Part shown: piece after piece, positions 4,998-5,926 of the stretch
Layout: each line of letters starts with the position of its first letter
Position numbering within the stretch: position 1 is the first letter of the stretch
Source of the DNA: Bordetella parapertussis
Lineage (GTDB): Bacteria; Pseudomonadota; Gammaproteobacteria; Burkholderiales; Burkholderiaceae_B
Reading direction: 5' to 3'
Assembly: GCA_945868195.1 (NCBI GenBank)
Contig: CAMBLP010000128.1
Coordinates: 1-5,926, forward strand
Length of the DNA: 5,926 nucleotides
The notes under the pieces: model-generated
What the model was told of the DNA's origin: nothing
Seen by the model: the letters and a program-made list of their open reading frames with translations, nothing else
Databases searched by the model: none
Translations under genes and position numbers: made by a program

Positions 4998-5926
4998 TTA
5001 ACGCATAATGAACGGATTGGCCGGCGCACCTTGTGCATAAGAGATCCACGTACTCTTGGTTTCAAGGAAACCCTTGATTGCCTCGATACCGCTCTCTCGT
5101 CCAATGCCTGAATGCTTCATTCCACCAAAAGGCATCATGTAGCTAATCGCACGATAGGTGTTGACCCACACGGTGCCGGCTTTTAAAGCCGCTGACATAC
5201 GTAAAGCACGCCCAATGTCTTCGGTCCAAACACCTGCCGCCAATCCATAAATCGTGTCGTTGGCTAACTTAATCGCATGCGCTTCGTCTTCGAATCCGAT
5301 AATCGACAGAACGGGACCAAACACCTCTTCGCGTGCAATGCGCATATCAGGCGTCACATCTGTGAAAATCGTGGGCTCTACAAACTGGCCTCCTGGTAGA
5401 TCAGGAGAATTGGCTGGACCACCACCAAGGATGCACCGTGCGCCTTCGGCTTTGGCGATTGCCATATAGTCCAAAATTTTCTTGTACTGAACGGGCGTTG
5501 TCACAGGACCGATATTTGTATCGAGTGACATGGGATTTCCCTTTCGTGCAGAGGCACCCAACTCGGCGACGCGTTTGGTGAACTCTTCTTTGATTGAGTT
5601 TTGAACCAGCAATCTGGAACCTGCAATGCAGGTTTGACCCGTTGCTGCAAAAATTCCAGAAATCACACCTGCTGCTGCTTTGTCGATATCGCAGTCTGCG
5701 AAAACGATATTGGGAGACTTACCGCCCAACTCAAGCGCTACCCGCTTCATGCTCTTTGCTGCTTGGGCATAGATCATCGCGCCTGTCGTATCAGAGCCTG
5801 TAAAAGTGATTTTTGCGATGCCGGGATGATCCACAAGAGCAGAGCCCGCCTCAGCTCCATAGCCCGTTACAACATTGAATACGCCATCCGGAAAGCCAGC
5901 CTCTTTGGTGAGTTCAGCAAACGCGA
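4998..5926 (-). CDS. NAD(P)-dependent aldehyde dehydrogenase (partial, 5' end beyond right edge)
   Basis: An aldehyde dehydrogenase superfamily enzyme oxidising an aldehyde to the carboxylic acid with NAD(P)+ in the cytosol. The C-terminal 308 residues are readable; the family is usually about 480-500 residues, so the N-terminal third and the catalytic Asn lie outside. The reading frame stays open through the right edge, beginning AFAELTKEAGFPDGVFNVVT, so the GTG at 5834 is an internal Val codon and not a start. Visible landmarks in partial numbering are FTGSDTTGA (41-49), cofactor binding; LELGGKSPN (64-72) with general-base Glu65; GQTCIAGSR (96-104) with nucleophile Cys99; EEVFGPVLS (199-207) with cofactor-binding Glu200; and PFGGMKHSGIGRE (265-277), the usual C-terminal motif. 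All visible catalytic residues are intact. The stop lies 19 bases before the rSAM start. It resembles the betaine/gamma-aminobutyraldehyde-type dehydrogenases, but the substrate cannot be assigned. Confidence 0.95.
   Translation of the reverse strand, partial: AFAELTKEAGFPDGVFNVVTGYGAEAGSALVDHPGIAKITFTGSDTTGAMIYAQAAKSMKRVALELGGKSPNIVFADCDIDKAAAGVISGIFAATGQTCIAGSRLLVQNSIKEEFTKRVAELGASARKGNPMSLDTNIGPVTTPVQYKKILDYMAIAKAEGARCILGGGPANSPDLPGGQFVEPTIFTDVTPDMRIAREEVFGPVLSIIGFEDEAHAIKLANDTIYGLAAGVWTEDIGRALRMSAALKAGTVWVNTYRAISYMMPFGGMKHSGIGRESGIEAIKGFLETKSTWISYAQGAPANPFIMR

Noticed and set aside
4979..5104. N-terminal extension of the radical SAM protein starting at 5104
   Set aside because: It would overlap the dehydrogenase coding sequence by 107 bases, is basic and low in recognisable structure, and lacks the expected hydrophobic first strand. 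That strand begins just after the Met at 4978, which also has a ribosome binding site in the short intergenic gap.
4998..5834. Complete short aldehyde dehydrogenase starting with GTG at 5834
   Set aside because: The frame remains open and clearly dehydrogenase-like for 30 more residues to the right edge, so the GTG is an internal Val codon and the gene is simply cut by the window.
1..5926. CRISPR arrays, tRNA or rRNA genes, insertion sequences, attachment sites, cobalamin riboswitch
   Set aside because: No direct repeat series, clover-leaf-like segment, transposase or terminal repeats were seen. The only intergenic space is 132 bases, too short for and lacking the features of a cobalamin riboswitch.

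Overview
The window is a compact block of accessory metabolic genes, probably from a betaproteobacterium. This rests on moderate GC content by eye and on the Burkholderiales-like style of the TRAP proteins; it is an inference, because no rRNA, tRNA or other marker gene is present. All six genes lie on the minus strand, so transcription runs from the right end to the left end. There is no gene-free stretch longer than about 130 bases.

The right half (5926 to 2310) holds three tightly packed genes: the C-terminal 308 residues of an NAD(P)-dependent aldehyde dehydrogenase; after 19 bases, a 646-residue radical SAM protein with a cobalamin-binding-like N-terminal region; and, sharing an ATGA stop/start overlap with it, a 243-residue class II aldolase/adducin-family protein. 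Spacing and overlap suggest one transcript and translational coupling.

A 132-base intergenic region (2178-2309) follows. It contains a possible sigma70-type promoter, a 15-base inverted repeat over its -35 box, and a perfect 10-bp inverted repeat with a 5-base loop followed by a T-rich tract. The T tract ends one base before the dctP Shine-Dalgarno sequence. This is either an intrinsic terminator/attenuator or a palindromic operator at the transcription start.

The left half (2177 to 1) is a TRAP transporter operon in the order dctP (periplasmic solute-binding protein), dctQ (small membrane subunit) and dctM (large membrane subunit, cut by the left edge). The genes are separated by 2 bases and then overlap by 8 bases.

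A reasonable reading is uptake of an organic acid by the TRAP system, with an aldehyde dehydrogenase and a class II aldolase-fold enzyme acting on the substrate or its breakdown product. The radical SAM protein is the unexplained member. Its cluster-binding cysteines are spaced CX4CX2C instead of CX3CX2C, and it sits in the middle of an otherwise ordinary catabolic locus. The aldolase-fold protein keeps its three metal-binding histidines but has Ala where L-fuculose-phosphate aldolase has its catalytic Glu. Together the rSAM/aldolase pair is the best candidate here for undescribed chemistry.
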